Below, one piece after another: positions 19,283-28,930 of a stretch of DNA of 64,000 nt. Source of the DNA: Deferribacterales bacterium Deferri_01 (GTDB lineage: Bacteria > Chrysiogenota > Deferribacteres > Deferribacterales > Geovibrionaceae); NCBI GenBank assembly GCA_001603805.1, contig LUZY01000014.1, forward strand, positions 1 to 64,000. Direction: 5' to 3'. A model generated the notes under the pieces. The model saw only the letters and a program-made list of their open reading frames with translations, did not search any database and had not been told where the DNA came from. The position numbers were made by a program, and so were the translations under genes. The number at the start of each line of letters is the position of its first letter. Position 1 is the first letter of the stretch.

Positions 19283-19669
19283 TTAAAAGAACTCCACACC
19301 GCCGGCGTTTTCGTGGGCTCTTCCCTTTTCTGCGAGCCATGCTTCTGTTGAAAAATGCTCCACATGAAAAGCAGCCACAAAGAACGCCTCTCCGCCGCAT
19401 ACAGAACCGGCTTCACCAATAACTGCCACATTGACAGCCAGTGATGTCGGGTAATCCTGCCTGTTTTCCTGCAGCTTATGTTCTATTAATTTCGCCAGAT
19501 GCCCGCACAGTTCATCAAGCTGACAGGCATCCGCCGAACGGAAAACAACCCTTCCGTCCGGTATTTTAGTACCTTTAAAGTTTGATGAATTAAGCATAGA
19601 CAGGGTGCTGACATCAAGATACTCCTCCGGCAGAGCAGGAGAGATAACTGCATGGCGGTATGTTTTCAT
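19283..19669 (-). CDS. Hypothetical protein, 128 residues
   Basis: I do not recognise this protein. It is small and soluble, without signal peptide or membrane segment. The composition is ordinary for the genome, with a His/Glu-rich centre (AAFHVEHFSTEAWLAEKG) and the ending ENAGGVEFF. A GGTGAT site lies four bases before the ATG. It follows the diguanylate cyclase by 24 bases on the same strand and could be its co-transcribed partner. A parS-like site follows it. Confidence 0.6.
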   Translation of the reverse strand: MKTYRHAVISPALPEEYLDVSTLSMLNSSNFKGTKIPDGRVVFRSADACQLDELCGHLAKLIEHKLQENRQDYPTSLAVNVAVIGEAGSVCGGEAFFVAAFHVEHFSTEAWLAEKGRAHENAGGVEFF

Positions 19670-19693
19670 CTAATCACCGGAAGCACCTTCTTC

Positions 19694-21010
19694 TTAAAAA
19701 AAGGTGACTTTCTCAACTCTGTTGCGCCCTCTGCTTTTTGCCATGTAAAGCGCATCATCAGCCGTTTTTATAAGAAGATCCTTTGACTGGAGCAGAACGT
19801 ACTCCGTTACACCAAAGCTGCATGTAACCCTGCCCACATGTGAAAACTGCTGGCGCTCTATCTTGCCTCTTATTTTATCAGCAAGCTGACAGCCGCCGTT
19901 TATATCCGTCTCAGGAGCAAGGATTATGAATTCCTCACCGCCATAACGGGCATAAGTGTCAACCACACGGACATTTTGATGCACAAGCTGGGCTATCTCT
20001 TTTATTATGCTGTCGCCAACCTGCCTTCCGTAGCGCTCGTTGATTTCGCTGAAACCGTCAATATCAAAAAGGATAATACTCAAAGGACGGGTGTATCTCT
20101 GCACTCTGTAAAGCTCACGGTCAAGCTCTTCCAGAAACTTCTGTCTGTTTACTATACCTGTCAGTGGGTCTACCATCGCAGGGGTTTCACCTATCACTAC
20201 AGAGCTTTCAAGTGTGGATATATCAACCATTGATACAAATATAGAGTTTTCTTCCTCAACATTGTTGATACGAACCAGAAAGTTTTTTGCTTCGCTTTTC
20301 AGCTTACCTGCCCCCTGCATTTTGAAGACAGCTTCATCAAGTTTTCCCGCAACAGCTTTCTGAAGCCAGCTTTTGAGATCAGCACCGCAATACCCGCTGC
20401 CGTCTTTCAGGATATTAACCCTCTCCAGCACTGACGCTTCCTTGCCAAGTTCTGCCATATCATCATAGCCGATATAACGGAGGAAGGATCTGTTCATATA
20501 ATGAATCTGTTCGAGGTCGGTGATCAGGTAAAATTCAGATGAGTTTTCCATAACAAGCCTGAGCAGCCTGTCCTTTTTTGCTTTTTCCTTTTGCTGTATG
20601 ATGTTCAGGGCAACTTCGCTTAAAAGGCTTCTGAGTTTTTTGATATCCACAGGTTTTTTAATGTATTTCATTGCGCCTATATCTATGGAACCAACAAGAT
20701 ACTTCTCATCATCATAACCGGTTGTTATGATTATAGGTACATCTGCGTTCTCTTTCCTGATCTCTTCCGCCATTTCAAGACCGTTCATCAGCGGCATCTG
20801 TATGTCGGTGATTATTATATCCGGGTTTTCCGACTTAAATATCTCAAGTCCTTCTATACCGTCTGAGGCACTGTAGACTGAGCCGAAATTTTTACTGAGA
20901 AAACCAGAGAGCTTGTCTCTGGCGTCAGACTCGTCCTCAACACAAAGAATCGTGATTTCCTTCATTGCTTCAGGGAAATCTTCCGTCCACTTGTTCATTT
21001 CAACCTTCAT
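19694..21010 (-). CDS. Response regulator with PAS and GGDEF domains (diguanylate cyclase)
   Basis: Makes cyclic di-GMP under phosphorylation control. The 438 residues contain an N-terminal receiver (phospho-acceptor in DIIITDIQMPLMNG, Lys in KYIKKPVD), a PAS domain (about 145-260), and a GGDEF domain with intact active site RYGGEEFIIL. An inhibitory I-site RVVD lies five residues before GGEEF, so product feedback is expected. It is 42 bases downstream of a hybrid histidine kinase, a likely partner. Confidence 0.93.
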   Translation of the reverse strand: MKVEMNKWTEDFPEAMKEITILCVEDESDARDKLSGFLSKNFGSVYSASDGIEGLEIFKSENPDIIITDIQMPLMNGLEMAEEIRKENADVPIIITTGYDDEKYLVGSIDIGAMKYIKKPVDIKKLRSLLSEVALNIIQQKEKAKKDRLLRLVMENSSEFYLITDLEQIHYMNRSFLRYIGYDDMAELGKEASVLERVNILKDGSGYCGADLKSWLQKAVAGKLDEAVFKMQGAGKLKSEAKNFLVRINNVEEENSIFVSMVDISTLESSVVIGETPAMVDPLTGIVNRQKFLEELDRELYRVQRYTRPLSIILFDIDGFSEINERYGRQVGDSIIKEIAQLVHQNVRVVDTYARYGGEEFIILAPETDINGGCQLADKIRGKIERQQFSHVGRVTCSFGVTEYVLLQSKDLLIKTADDALYMAKSRGRNRVEKVTFF

Positions 21011-21052
21011 TCATCCATAATAATATTTATTAATGTTATACACAGGGTAATT

Positions 21053-23299
21053 TTACCCCTTCCTGCCTGCTTTTTCGTTTACTGATTCTGCTATCATCTT
21101 CAGCAGAGCGTGTGCGAAGACAGGTTTTTTTAAGATAATCTTACCTGTAATGTCTATACCCTTTGCCTTGAGTGACTCATCATCATATCCCGTCATATAG
21201 ATTATCGGCAGATTTTTGTATTTCTCAAGAAGGGCTTCCTCCGCCATCATACTCCCGGAATCTGAAAGTACCATATCTATAACAGCCAGTGATACTTCTC
21301 CCAAATGTTCAAGTTTGTTATGAAGAGAAGGGAAACCGTCAAATGAGGCTGCCCTGTAACCGAATTCCCCAAGCATTGTTTCAATGCCTTCTCTCACACC
21401 CGGGTCATCATCCACAACTACCACGCAGCCGTCCAGTTTTACCAGACTGTCTGATGTTGCAGCAGCACATGATATTTCATCTATATCTACAAGAGGAAAT
21501 TCCAGTGTAAAAACTGTGCCATGACCCAAAACGCTGTCACAGGCTATTTTTCCCCCATGAGAGTCCATGAGGTCCTTTACTATGGCAAGCCCAAGCCCTG
21601 TCCCCTTTCCTTCGCTTTTAGTGGTAAAAAACGGCTTGAAAATATTAGCCAGAACATCAGCCGGCATCCCTGTGCCTGTATCCCCTATACGAATTATCAC
21701 GCTCTTTCCTGAGGCGCTTTTTGAGGTTGATACGGTTAACAGCCCGCCATCAGGCATGGCATCCTTTGCATTGTTTGCAAGGTTAAGAAGGATCTGCTCA
21801 ATCTGTGATTCAATAGCTTTTATCCTTACCCCGTCGCATCCTGTTTCCAGATCTATTACTACGTCTTCCGGAAAAACCAGCGAAATTATATCCGAAACCT
21901 TTCTTACAATGCGGTCGACCTCTATGATTCTGAATTCCTGCTCTCTCTTTCTGCTGTACCCCAGAAGACCCTGTGTGAGTGACCTGCCCGATTCTGCAAG
22001 CTCCACCAGCTTATCCGCAAGGTAGCTTAGATCTTTTCTGTCTTTTAGCTTGCGGCTTATCACACTGGCAAACCCGCCCACTGCGGTAAGCACATTGTTA
22101 AAGTCATGAGCTATGCCGCCGGCAAGTTCGCCCAGTGTCTCCATCTTCTGAGCGTGTATGAGCTGCATTTTCATCTCATTGGCTATGGTGGCGTCTTCAT
22201 CAAAGAAAGCAAGATTTGTTATCTCACCTTTTGAGTTTCTTATGGGCGAAACAAATGATATAACCTCCACATGTCCGCCCCCTTTTGTGTTGCTCTTGGT
22301 GCGCCCTGCCCACCTCCTTCCGGAGAGGACCGTTGACCATATGCGGTCATATTCAGCGCTGTCTTCAATAACATTCTTAATAACTTTTATATTGCTGCCT
22401 ATGATGTCTTTTCCGCTGAAGCCTGTCTGCTTCTCAAGCTTCGGGTTGGCATAAGTGACTGTTCCGTCCCTCTCTGTTACAAATATGCCGGACGTGCTGT
22501 ACTCAACCACCTGCATCATACGCATAGCGTTTTCATGGGTGCGTATCTTTTCGCTTAAATCCTCAAGGCGGGCATAAAACATACTTTCGTTTTTTCTGTA
22601 AACAAGCTGCACGGTTGCTTCACTCTGGTGAACTTCACCGTCTTTTGAGACAAGCTCAGTGAACAGAACTATTTTGTCCTGCTCCCCTTCGGCAACGCCT
22701 GCAAGCCTTTCACGCAGTATTTCAGCACTGATATTGCGGACAAGATCAACCGGCGTCATGTTCCGCAGCTCGCCGAAGCTGTACCCTGTTTTTTCTATAA
22801 CAGCACGGTTTACATATCTGAACTTAAGGCTTTTTTCATCCATAAGAAAGATCAGATCCCTGCTTTCCTCTATTATATCAATGAGCAGTTCTTTTTCGTA
22901 ATCATCGCCGCTTTCCTTAACTCCTTTCTTTCTGGCCAGAGTATTGCGCACTGATTCGATGAGTCCTGCTATATCATCTTTGGTGCGGAAGTCGCTCGCA
23001 CCACGGCGGATGCACTCCACAGCGCCCCGCACATCAGAATATGCAGAGAACACAAATACCGGAACATTCCGTCCGGATGCGTTTATTATATCAAGTATTT
23101 CAAAGACATCTGTTTTGCTGAGATATTCCTCGGACACCACTAAATCCCAGTGGCGCCCGGTGAGAAGTTCGTGAAATTCATCTGTTGTTGTGGCAAGGGC
23201 ATGGATCTCTATTGTGAAATGTTTCTTAAGTGCTTCGAGAACTTTGTTTTTTTCTACTCCGGAATCTTCAACAAAAAGTACGCTGATAGAAGACAACAT
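21053..23299 (-). CDS. Hybrid sensor histidine kinase (REC-PAS-PAS-HisKA-HATPase-REC)
   Basis: About 748 residues. An N-terminal receiver-like domain (VLFVEDSG) has Glu where the phospho-acceptor Asp normally sits ([10 protein letters not shown]). Two PAS domains follow, then the H-box [15 protein letters not shown], an ATPase domain with N box [14 protein letters not shown] and G boxes ([23 protein letters not shown]), and a C-terminal receiver with intact Asp (VIDMVLSD) and Lys. No membrane segment: a cytoplasmic sensor. Start chosen at MLSSISVLF, after GGTGTGG; an ATG nine codons earlier is possible. Confidence 0.92.
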   Translation of the reverse strand: MLSSISVLFVEDSGVEKNKVLEALKKHFTIEIHALATTTDEFHELLTGRHWDLVVSEEYLSKTDVFEILDIINASGRNVPVFVFSAYSDVRGAVECIRRGASDFRTKDDIAGLIESVRNTLARKKGVKESGDDYEKELLIDIIEESRDLIFLMDEKSLKFRYVNRAVIEKTGYSFGELRNMTPVDLVRNISAEILRERLAGVAEGEQDKIVLFTELVSKDGEVHQSEATVQLVYRKNESMFYARLEDLSEKIRTHENAMRMMQVVEYSTSGIFVTERDGTVTYANPKLEKQTGFSGKDIIGSNIKVIKNVIEDSAEYDRIWSTVLSGRRWAGRTKSNTKGGGHVEVISFVSPIRNSKGEITNLAFFDEDATIANEMKMQLIHAQKMETLGELAGGIAHDFNNVLTAVGGFASVISRKLKDRKDLSYLADKLVELAESGRSLTQGLLGYSRKREQEFRIIEVDRIVRKVSDIISLVFPEDVVIDLETGCDGVRIKAIESQIEQILLNLANNAKDAMPDGGLLTVSTSKSASGKSVIIRIGDTGTGMPADVLANIFKPFFTTKSEGKGTGLGLAIVKDLMDSHGGKIACDSVLGHGTVFTLEFPLVDIDEISCAAATSDSLVKLDGCVVVVDDDPGVREGIETMLGEFGYRAASFDGFPSLHNKLEHLGEVSLAVIDMVLSDSGSMMAEEALLEKYKNLPIIYMTGYDDESLKAKGIDITGKIILKKPVFAHALLKMIAESVNEKAGRKG

Positions 23300-23407
23300 A
23301 ACCACACCGCAAGTAGGGATTACCATATACTGCGAGGAAAACCGACGCAGAATAACCAGCGGCTGTTAGTTTTCGGCGAAGTCCTTCTCAAAAGGATTCT
23401 GCTCTTC

Positions 23408-24184
23408 TCAGCCTCTGTAACCGAATTTTACTGAAAGAGCTTTCGCTGCCTCCAGAACTATAGGAGCAACTTCTTCATCAACCCGCTCCATAGTCATTCT
23501 CTCAACAGGCGCACTTACACTTATTCCGGCGATGACATTCCCCATGAAGTCTCTCACCGGAGCGCCGACACACCTTACACCAAGCTCGTATTCCTCATCA
23601 TCCAGCGAATAGCCTCTCTCCTTGATCAGTTTAAGGTCAGCCCTGAGAGCTTCCATTGAGCCGATTGTGTTCTTTGTGAAAGTCTGCATATCACCGGAGT
23701 AAAGTTTTTCGATGTCCCTCATATCATAATAAGCAAGCTGCGCCTTTCCTGTGGCTGTGGCATATGCCGGACCAACATTGCCGATGCGGGGAAGAACTCT
23801 GACTGCATGGTCTGTCTCAATAACGTTGAGATAAACCACATTGCCGTCTCTCATTACACTGATATAAGCGGATTCTCCTGTCTGCTGTTTGAGCTGCTGG
23901 AGAACCTGAATGGAGATTTCAATGATGTTCAGCTTGTTTATGTAAGCCTGAGATATCTGGAAGGTCTTTACACCAAGTCTGAAATTACCGGTATAGCGGT
24001 TATACTCAACGTAACCGAACATCTCCAGCGTGGCGAGAAGCTTATTAACATTGCTTCTGGTAAGATTGAGCTTGGTTACCACATCACTTATGCTTAGTTC
24101 GTGTTCACCGTCGCCGAGCAGCTCAAGAATATCTATGGCGTTGTTGACCGCCTGTACGGCATATTCCGACTTATCTCTTTTCAT
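23408..24184 (-). CDS. IclR-family transcriptional regulator
   Basis: 258 residues: an N-terminal winged helix (AVNNAIDILELLGDGEHELSI, NLTRSNVNKLLATLEMFGYVEY) and a C-terminal GAF-like effector domain with the IclR signature (YSLDDEEYELGVRCVGAPVRDFMGNVIAGISVS). The ATG is five bases after GGAGAT; a start 17 codons earlier gives an unlikely extension. The effector and targets cannot be read from the sequence; neighbouring genes are signalling proteins and a nitroreductase. Confidence 0.92.
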   Translation of the reverse strand: MKRDKSEYAVQAVNNAIDILELLGDGEHELSISDVVTKLNLTRSNVNKLLATLEMFGYVEYNRYTGNFRLGVKTFQISQAYINKLNIIEISIQVLQQLKQQTGESAYISVMRDGNVVYLNVIETDHAVRVLPRIGNVGPAYATATGKAQLAYYDMRDIEKLYSGDMQTFTKNTIGSMEALRADLKLIKERGYSLDDEEYELGVRCVGAPVRDFMGNVIAGISVSAPVERMTMERVDEEVAPIVLEAAKALSVKFGYRG

Positions 24185-24314
24185 TTTAATCTCCGATAAT
24201 AAATTAAAACCAAACGTCGTTACGAAAAGCGGCAACTAACGCATAGGTAACTAAATCTATTATATAATCTTATTTTTTGTCAACATAAATTCATGCAACT
24301 CAGGCACCACCCGC

Positions 24315-24342
24315 AAAGACTCCGCAGTATTCGGAGTGCTTT
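24315..24342 (-). terminator. Hairpin after the nitroreductase gene
   Basis: Arms AAAG-ACTCCG (24315-24324) and CGGAGT-G-CTTT (24332-24342), ten base pairs with one bulged G. It lies about 60 bases past the nitroreductase stop, without a clear U-run. Confidence 0.45.
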
Positions 24343-24399
24343 ATGCAAGGTGATTTTCATTGCTTTATCAATAATACCTTTAATTATTAAAATTAGCAT

Positions 24400-24906
24400 T
24401 CAAATAAAACAGCAGATGTCTCCGGCGTTTTTTCTCTTTTTAAGAGCCGGACTTTTATCAGCTGCATACCCTAAAGGTGTCATTACATACACTTTTTCAT
24501 TTTCAGGCAGCTTAAGGGCGGACACCGCCTTTTCTTCATCAAATGCAGCTATCCAGCATGTACCGAGACCCCTGTCACTTGCAGCATTTATAAAATGGTC
24601 TGCGATCACGCTTACGTCGCACATAAGATAATCCGCACCGTCAGCCCTTTTCCAGTTTTCATCTTTGAGCCCGCAGAAAACAGCTATTACAGGCGCTCCG
24701 GCAAACCACTCTCTGGGATATGCTTCGCATAGCCCCGCCTTAACTTTTTCATCCCTTACAATGTATATTTTCCAGGGCTGAAGGTTGCAAGCGCTGGGTG
24801 CAAGCCGGGCACACTCAAGAATATAGTCCATATCCTCTTTGCTGATTTCATCACTCTTATAACTACGGCAGCTGTATCTGCCTTTAACTATTTCCATATA
24901 AGTCAT
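24400..24906 (-). CDS. Nitroreductase-family FMN protein
   Basis: 168 residues with the nitroreductase fold: GRYSCRSYKSDEIS at the start, the FMN-binding region ARLAPSACNLQPWKIYIV, and the second flavin motif DRGLGTCWIAAFDEEKAVSAL followed by MTPLGYA. Likely an NAD(P)H-dependent reductase; substrate not predictable. The ATG lies two bases after the stop of the upstream lipoprotein gene, after TTGGGG. Confidence 0.9.
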   Translation of the reverse strand: MTYMEIVKGRYSCRSYKSDEISKEDMDYILECARLAPSACNLQPWKIYIVRDEKVKAGLCEAYPREWFAGAPVIAVFCGLKDENWKRADGADYLMCDVSVIADHFINAASDRGLGTCWIAAFDEEKAVSALKLPENEKVYVMTPLGYAADKSPALKKRKNAGDICCFI

Positions 24907-24907
24907 T

Positions 24908-26347
24908 TTAACGCCCCAATAATTCAATTTTATCTGCTGAAATAATTCTAAAGCTCTTTACAGTTCTCACTGCTTTTCCGTTATCAATATAATTTATATC
25001 CGTAGCAAACAAGCTGACCGGCTCGCCTTTGAGGAAGCCCACAATATCATTTGCCATGTATCCGGCAAGTGTAGGCTCTTCTCCGTACTGTTCCATATAT
25101 ACCCTGCGGAACTCTGACGCATTGACATTCCCTGCCAGATAGACAGGAGTGAATATCATTGCCCTGCGGAAATAACCTAAATAGTCGTCTGTAAGATATC
25201 TTTTGCCAAAAGAATCTGTTCCGATGATCAGTTTGACCTTTTCAGGATTTTTCACACTGTACCTCACCAGAGGGACAACTTTGATAAGCTTAATTTCAGG
25301 CGATAGAATCATCACAGTATATCTGGTGTCTTTGTCATATTTTGAGGTTATTGCTTTCATTTCATTCTGGAAGCTTCCCTTCTCAAAATTCATGATATGA
25401 ACCTGGATGTTCTGAGCTTTTAATTCTGCCGCTGCTGTTTCTGCGTGGTTAGTGTATTCGTTAGAGACTGCAATTACCGTTACAGCCTTTTCAAGCACTG
25501 CATATCCGGTGGCTTCCGCAACTATATCATCTTTGGTGATATCAAATCTGTAGGTCGTTCCACCCACATCGACAGTTCTGCGGAAAGGATCGATCTTTGC
25601 GGCGTTAAACCCAAATCCATCGCCCATTTCCAGTTTGAATGATGCCCTTTTGTATGCAACTGCAGCTATCGCCGCCTGCATAAACTCCATGTGGCTGCTG
25701 CCTGTAATAAAGACCTTATCAGCCATGGATTTCTCTTTAATAATTTCAACCTGCGGAGCAGGCTCAGGTTCAGTAATTTCAGGTGTAATGCTATGCTCTG
25801 CATCCTTTATCTTTTTATCAGAGGCAGAAGGCTTAAGTCTGCTGTCCACACAATCAGCAAAAGGGTCTCCGGTCGATCTGATACCCTCTGAGCTGCAATA
25901 TGTTTTGATTACAGAAGGGAAAGGCTCTTCATCCTTTCTGTTGCTTATCATTGTGTAGTATTCCAGCGCTTTGTCCTCTTTGCCTGTTTTGATGTAGCCA
26001 TCGAAGAGCCAAAGCATTCCTGAAAAACGCATATATCTGCTGAGGTAGGTCTCTCTGTAATTGCGCTCAAGAAACTTCATTCCTTTGTCATACTGCCCTT
26101 TGCGCACATAGTGTCTGCCCATGATTAAGCCTGCCGCAGCGGACTGCTCAAGGGATGCGTTGCTGTTTATTGTCTGAAGCTTTTCAAGATCTCTGAAATT
26201 AAGGTCTTTTGTAGCATAAAAAGTTTCCGAAAAAGGCTCAACAGGAGCCGTTACCTGAGGACGGCCTGCGCAGGACACCGTCAGTAAAAGAAGTGCTGTC
26301 GCCGATAATAGTATAAGTCCTCGTAAATGGTTTCTCAACCCTGACAT
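24908..26347 (-). CDS. TPR-containing lipoprotein, LpoA-like / periplasmic-binding fold
   Basis: 479 residues. The N-terminal signal ends in a lipobox (LLTVSC, Cys26), so it is a lipoprotein. Next come TPR-like helices (residues about 60-145: GRHYVRKGQYDKGMKFLERNY), an acidic/Lys linker, and a C-terminal periplasmic-binding-like domain (KAVTVIAVSNEYTNHAETAA; YTVMILSPEIKLIKVVP; YLAGNVNASEFRRVY). This layout resembles LpoA, the activator of penicillin-binding protein 1A, but that is an inference. The start (ATG after TTGGGG) overlaps the end of rsmG by 110 bases. Confidence 0.7.
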   Translation of the reverse strand: MSGLRNHLRGLILLSATALLLLTVSCAGRPQVTAPVEPFSETFYATKDLNFRDLEKLQTINSNASLEQSAAAGLIMGRHYVRKGQYDKGMKFLERNYRETYLSRYMRFSGMLWLFDGYIKTGKEDKALEYYTMISNRKDEEPFPSVIKTYCSSEGIRSTGDPFADCVDSRLKPSASDKKIKDAEHSITPEITEPEPAPQVEIIKEKSMADKVFITGSSHMEFMQAAIAAVAYKRASFKLEMGDGFGFNAAKIDPFRRTVDVGGTTYRFDITKDDIVAEATGYAVLEKAVTVIAVSNEYTNHAETAAAELKAQNIQVHIMNFEKGSFQNEMKAITSKYDKDTRYTVMILSPEIKLIKVVPLVRYSVKNPEKVKLIIGTDSFGKRYLTDDYLGYFRRAMIFTPVYLAGNVNASEFRRVYMEQYGEEPTLAGYMANDIVGFLKGEPVSLFATDINYIDNGKAVRTVKSFRIISADKIELLGR

Positions 26348-26882
26348 TTTCAAACCCCAATTTATATTTTTTGAGCAGATCCTGTGCCTGCTGCATCTCT
26401 TCTTCAAGCCGCTCACCCTTGTATAATAGCCACAAAGTGTCTTTACGGGCAAGGTTCTTTGTCCATTTAATAATTTCCTTAACCTTTGCTACGCCTCTTG
26501 CTGTGATCAGGTCAAACTTCCCCTGCACTGCTTCAGCACGGCAGTTAAGAACCTTAACATTATTAAGACCCAGTTCAGAGGCAGCCTGTTCAAGAAATCT
26601 GCATTTTTTTGCAATGCTTTCCACAAGGGTTATCTGCACATCCGGATAAAAAATTGCTGTAACAATCCCCGGAAACCCGCCGCCACTGCCGATATCCGCC
26701 ATTGTTTCACGTAAAACATTTTTTAGTGAAAAAATATAAATGCTGTCCAGATAATGCTTAAGATAAAACTCGTCCTTGTCCTTAATGGCGGTAAGATTCA
26801 AACCTGCATTCATATGAAGTTCATAAAATTTATCCAGCTTTTCTGTGTGAACATCAGTCATTTCAAGATAATTTTCAAGCAT
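26238..26882 (-). CDS. rsmG: 16S rRNA m7G527 methyltransferase RsmG (GidB)
   Basis: Methylates G527 of 16S rRNA. Rossmann methyltransferase of about 214 residues with the SAM motif ADIGSGGGFPGIVTAI, NLTAIKDKDEFYLKHYLDS and LITARGVAKVKEIIKW. The ATG at 26882 or a GTG at 26894 could start it; both overlap the mnmG stop. The C-terminal tail (GVLRRPSSGNGSC) overlaps the following lipoprotein gene. A parS-like 16-mer lies inside the coding sequence. rsmG usually precedes parAB, but here it does not. Confidence 0.94.
   Translation of the reverse strand: MLENYLEMTDVHTEKLDKFYELHMNAGLNLTAIKDKDEFYLKHYLDSIYIFSLKNVLRETMADIGSGGGFPGIVTAIFYPDVQITLVESIAKKCRFLEQAASELGLNNVKVLNCRAEAVQGKFDLITARGVAKVKEIIKWTKNLARKDTLWLLYKGERLEEEMQQAQDLLKKYKLGFENVRVEKPFTRTYTIIGDSTSFTDGVLRRPSSGNGSC
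26703..26718. other. parS-like site inside rsmG
   Basis: TGTTTCACGTAAAACA, one mismatch from the perfect parS 16-mer. It is intragenic, as many chromosomal parS sites are. Confidence 0.6.
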
Positions 26883-28755
26883 CTGTGCCGCCACTGTTTT
26901 TAATTTTACTTATATGAACATGCAGAAGAGCAACAGCAGCAGGGGTCATGCCCTTTATTCTTGCTGCCTGCCCAAGCGTTGCAGGACGGATTGTTTTAAG
27001 TTTATCGATATACTCTCTCCGCAAACCGATTATCCCTTCATATTCTATATTGTCAGGAATCTTTACTGATTCTGTTTTGCGGAATTTTTCTATCTCGTTT
27101 TCCTGTCTCTCAATATAGCCTTCATACTTAGCGTTAATTTCAACCTGCTCACGGACTCTTTCATTAGCAGAACTGCCGCAGAGCTTCTCTATTGTGGAGT
27201 AATCATATTCAGGTCTTTTGAGCAGTTCAAAAGCGCTCACAGGGTTACGCAGCACTCCGCCGTATTGAGCAAGGACTCCCAAAACCTCTACAGAGGGAGT
27301 AATTCTTACTGATTTTAATCTTGCTATATCATCATCTTTTGCCTGACGTTCAAGGCAGAAACGTTCATACCGTGCTTTGCTTATTAAGCCCAATTCATAA
27401 CCTTTATCTGTCAATCTGTATTCTGCGTTATCTTCACGAAGCTGAAGTCTGTATTCCGCTCTTGATGTAAACATGCGGTACGGCTCATCAACACCTTTAT
27501 TTACAAGGTCATCAATCATAACACCGATATAGCTCTGCTCACGCCCCACAATAAAGGGTTCATTACCGCCGATAGCCAGCGCAGCATTAATGCCGGCTAC
27601 AAGCCCCTGTGCTGCGGCTTCCTCGTACCCGCTTGTACCATTGAGCTGCCCTGCAAAGTAAAGCCCTTTAACAAGTTTCGTTTCCAGAGTCGAATAAAGC
27701 CCAGTAGGCTGGATGAAGTCGTACTCTATTGCGTAGGCAGGTCTTACAAATTCGACATTCTCAAGCCCTTCAACTGTTCTATACATAGCTATCTGAACGT
27801 CAATAGGCAACGATGAGGAAAAACCATTAGCGTAGTATTCCCTTGAAGTCAGCCCCTCAGGCTCAAGAAAAATCTGATGCCTTGTTTTATCAGGAAATTT
27901 CTTGACCTTGTCCTCTATGGACGGGCAATAACGAGGACCAATTCCCTTTATCACTCCGCCGTAAAGAGGTGATCTGTGCATATTGTCTCTTATTATCTGG
28001 TGGGTTTTTTCATTAGTATATGTTACGTAGCACGGAAGCTGTGGAAGACTGATACTTTCCGTTTCAAATGAAAACGGCTTTGCGAATTCGTCACCGTGCT
28101 GTGCATCAAGTTTTGAGAAATCTATGGTGTTGACATCAAGCCTTGCAGGAGTTCCTGTTTTCAGCCGTTCAAGGTGAAAACCCGCTTTTGTCAGCGAGTC
28201 AGACATACCAACAGACGCAAATTCATTCATGCGCCCCGCTGGGTAGTTGCAGTCTCCGATATGTATAAGCCCTTTAAGAAATGTTCCGGTGCAGAGAACA
28301 ACTTTCTTTGCTCTATAAAGCATTCCTGTATCAGCAATTATGCCATTAATTTCGCCGTTTTCTATCGAGAGGCTTTCCACCATTCCCTGTTTAAGATCAA
28401 GACCGCTTTGCTCCATTATCACACGCTGCATACGAAGCTTGTAGAGGTCTTTATCAGCCTGCGCCCTGCTGCTTCTTACTGCCGGGCCCTTCTTCATGTT
28501 CAGAACACGGAATTGTATCCCTGTCTCATCAATATTTTTCCCCATCTCGCCGCCAAGGGCGTCTATATCTTTAACGATATTCCCCTTAGCTAAACCGCCG
28601 ATTGCAGGGTTGCAGCTCATATGAGCCACATTGTCCACATTAATGGTAAACAGAGCAGTTAAAGCACCCATACGGGCAGCAGCTAGTGCTGCTTCGCACC
28701 CTGCGTGCCCTGCCCCAACCACAATCACATCGTAAGACTTGTCATAAACAAGCAT
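26875..28755 (-). CDS. mnmG: tRNA uridine 5-carboxymethylaminomethyl modification enzyme MnmG (GidA)
   Basis: FAD protein that works with MnmE to modify wobble U34. The 626 residues have the N-terminal dinucleotide-binding site VVGAGHAGCEAALAAARMG, the GidA signatures GPRYCPSIEDKVKKFPDK and GQLNGTSGYEEAAAQGLVAGINAA, and a C-terminal helical domain (TEEE-type motif AQGLVAG, GMTPAAVALLHVH). It starts the mnmG-rsmG unit, 175 bases from mnmE across a perfect parS. Confidence 0.98.
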   Translation of the reverse strand: MLVYDKSYDVIVVGAGHAGCEAALAAARMGALTALFTINVDNVAHMSCNPAIGGLAKGNIVKDIDALGGEMGKNIDETGIQFRVLNMKKGPAVRSSRAQADKDLYKLRMQRVIMEQSGLDLKQGMVESLSIENGEINGIIADTGMLYRAKKVVLCTGTFLKGLIHIGDCNYPAGRMNEFASVGMSDSLTKAGFHLERLKTGTPARLDVNTIDFSKLDAQHGDEFAKPFSFETESISLPQLPCYVTYTNEKTHQIIRDNMHRSPLYGGVIKGIGPRYCPSIEDKVKKFPDKTRHQIFLEPEGLTSREYYANGFSSSLPIDVQIAMYRTVEGLENVEFVRPAYAIEYDFIQPTGLYSTLETKLVKGLYFAGQLNGTSGYEEAAAQGLVAGINAALAIGGNEPFIVGREQSYIGVMIDDLVNKGVDEPYRMFTSRAEYRLQLREDNAEYRLTDKGYELGLISKARYERFCLERQAKDDDIARLKSVRITPSVEVLGVLAQYGGVLRNPVSAFELLKRPEYDYSTIEKLCGSSANERVREQVEINAKYEGYIERQENEIEKFRKTESVKIPDNIEYEGIIGLRREYIDKLKTIRPATLGQAARIKGMTPAAVALLHVHISKIKNSGGTDA

Positions 28756-28930
28756 TATTCACCTGAATATATTTAAATTTTAGGGTTAAATCCCTTTCCA
28801 TATTTTATCAAGTAAGGAAATCAAATTAGGTGTTCTGAAAAAAAATAATGACATTTAAAATAGATTTCCACATTCTCAATTCATAAAGACATGTTTCACG
28901 TGAAACAGTCAAATTCTCCACAATTACACA
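28756..28930. other. AT-rich mnmG-mnmE spacer, possible origin-related region
   Basis: AT-rich 175-base gap holding a perfect parS and one DnaA-box-like 9-mer (TTCTCCACA at 28914-28922, one mismatch from TTATCCACA). A second weaker resemblance is at 28866. Too few boxes to call oriC. Confidence 0.35.
28892..28907. other. parS site (perfect)
   Basis: TGTTTCACGTGAAACA, identical to the Bacillus-type parS palindrome bound by ParB. It lies between mnmE and mnmG, a classical origin-proximal place. Confidence 0.9.

Noticed and set aside
24236-24300. Consensus promoter for the IclR gene
   Set aside because: TTGACA and TATAAT are both present on the minus strand, but only 13 bases apart, too short for a normal sigma-70 promoter.
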